This document shows, piece by piece, positions 14,383-14,633 of a DNA stretch of 14,633 nucleotides. A program made the translations under genes and the position numbers. Each line of letters begins with the position of its first letter. Position 1 is the stretch's first letter. Source of the DNA: Anaerolineales bacterium. GTDB taxonomy: Bacteria > Chloroflexota > Anaerolineae > 4572-78 > NAK82. The notes below the pieces were generated by a model. The model was not told the DNA's origin. It searched no databases and was given only the letters and a program-made list of their open reading frames with translations. Location: contig JAHELX010000083.1 of NCBI GenBank assembly GCA_024643945.1, positions 1-14,633 of the forward strand, written 5' to 3'.

Positions 14383-14633
14383 AGTAGACTCGCGACTGCA
14401 AACCCGATACCAAGGGTCACAAACGAGATTAAAGTCAGCGCTTGCAGCGCAAGGACCATAATAATGGCACGCCGCTGCTCGGGGTTGAAGCGAAGAAAGT
14501 AACGATCGGCCAGCCACCTGACTAAGCGTCGGCCCAGGCCCCCGCGCAACTCGGCGTAACGCTTGATGTTGTCGAGCCAATCACGCACAACCTGGCGTAC
14601 TGATTGGACGAAGGGATCATCTCCAGCCTCATC
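14379..14633 (-). CDS. C-terminal part of an unrecognised protein with a tail membrane helix (partial)
   Basis: The minus-strand frame is open from the right edge to a TAG at 14381-14379 and gives 84 residues, so the start is outside the window. A GTG at 14588 could start a 69-residue protein, but nothing upstream of it favours this over a longer gene. The visible part is an acidic stretch, then a charged, basic helical region (LGRRLVRWLADRYFLRFNPE), then one hydrophobic helix near the C-terminus (about the last 28 residues, AIIMVLALQALTLISFVTLG) followed by a few residues. This looks like a tail-anchored or last-helix membrane protein. I do not recognise the family. Its stop overlaps the stop of the FGE-like gene. 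Confidence 0.55.
   Translation of the reverse strand, partial: DEAGDDPFVQSVRQVVRDWLDNIKRYAELRGGLGRRLVRWLADRYFLRFNPEQRRAIIMVLALQALTLISFVTLGIGFAVASLL

Noticed and set aside
13987..14580. 197-codon minus-strand ORF opposite the FGE-like gene
   Set aside because: It overlaps the FGE-like domain antisense and the tail-helix gene in another frame; composition is random-looking.
1..14633. tRNA, rRNA, CRISPR array, transposase, phage or attachment site
   Set aside because: No cloverleaf, regular spaced repeats, transposase motifs or flanking inverted repeats were found on reading both strands by eye.

Overview
The window (about 56% GC by eye, no RNA genes, no CRISPR array, no insertion sequence seen) looks like a piece of a bacterial chromosome, most likely from the Chloroflexota (Anaerolineae or a relative). 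That is an inference from gene style: GT-C glycosyltransferases with C-terminal beta-sandwich modules, GAF/PAS histidine kinases, a CobA-HemD fusion and a stand-alone sulfatase-modifying-factor domain protein. No marker gene fixes the taxonomy.

Layout. Positions 1-3345 hold three tandem pieces of one glycosyltransferase family: the C-terminal end of one copy (1-150), a short ORF that keeps only the N-terminal membrane helix and first-loop acidic motif (210-413), and a full copy of 968 residues (439-3345). After a 187-base gap with a palindromic hairpin and a good sigma70-type promoter comes a metallophosphoesterase (3533-4933). It converges on a soluble orphan histidine kinase on the minus strand (4948-6495).

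The AT-rich stretch 6496-6735 is a divergent control region. It carries one promoter per strand and an inverted repeat. To its right lies a tightly packed five-gene run (6736-13543): siroheme synthase N-terminal type dehydrogenase/chelatase, a CobA-HemD fusion, an extended SDR oxidoreductase with a cysteine tail, a large membrane histidine kinase of the NarL-type class, and its LuxR/NarL-type response regulator. Every junction overlaps by 1-8 bases, so the genes are very probably one transcript with translational coupling. The enzymes would carry uroporphyrinogen III to siroheme (and make uroporphyrinogen III itself through HemD). The two-component pair is then translated with them, and cysteine motifs in the kinase suggest a redox or metal cue.

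Behind its own TATAAT box follows a formylglycine-generating-enzyme-like protein without the catalytic cysteine pair (13576-14382). It meets, tail to tail with a 4-base overlap, the end of a minus-strand gene that runs off the right edge. The most interesting points are the siroheme plus two-component operon with its cysteine motifs, the truncated glycosyltransferase copy, the near-leaderless starts behind TATAAT boxes, and the insertion in the HemD domain.
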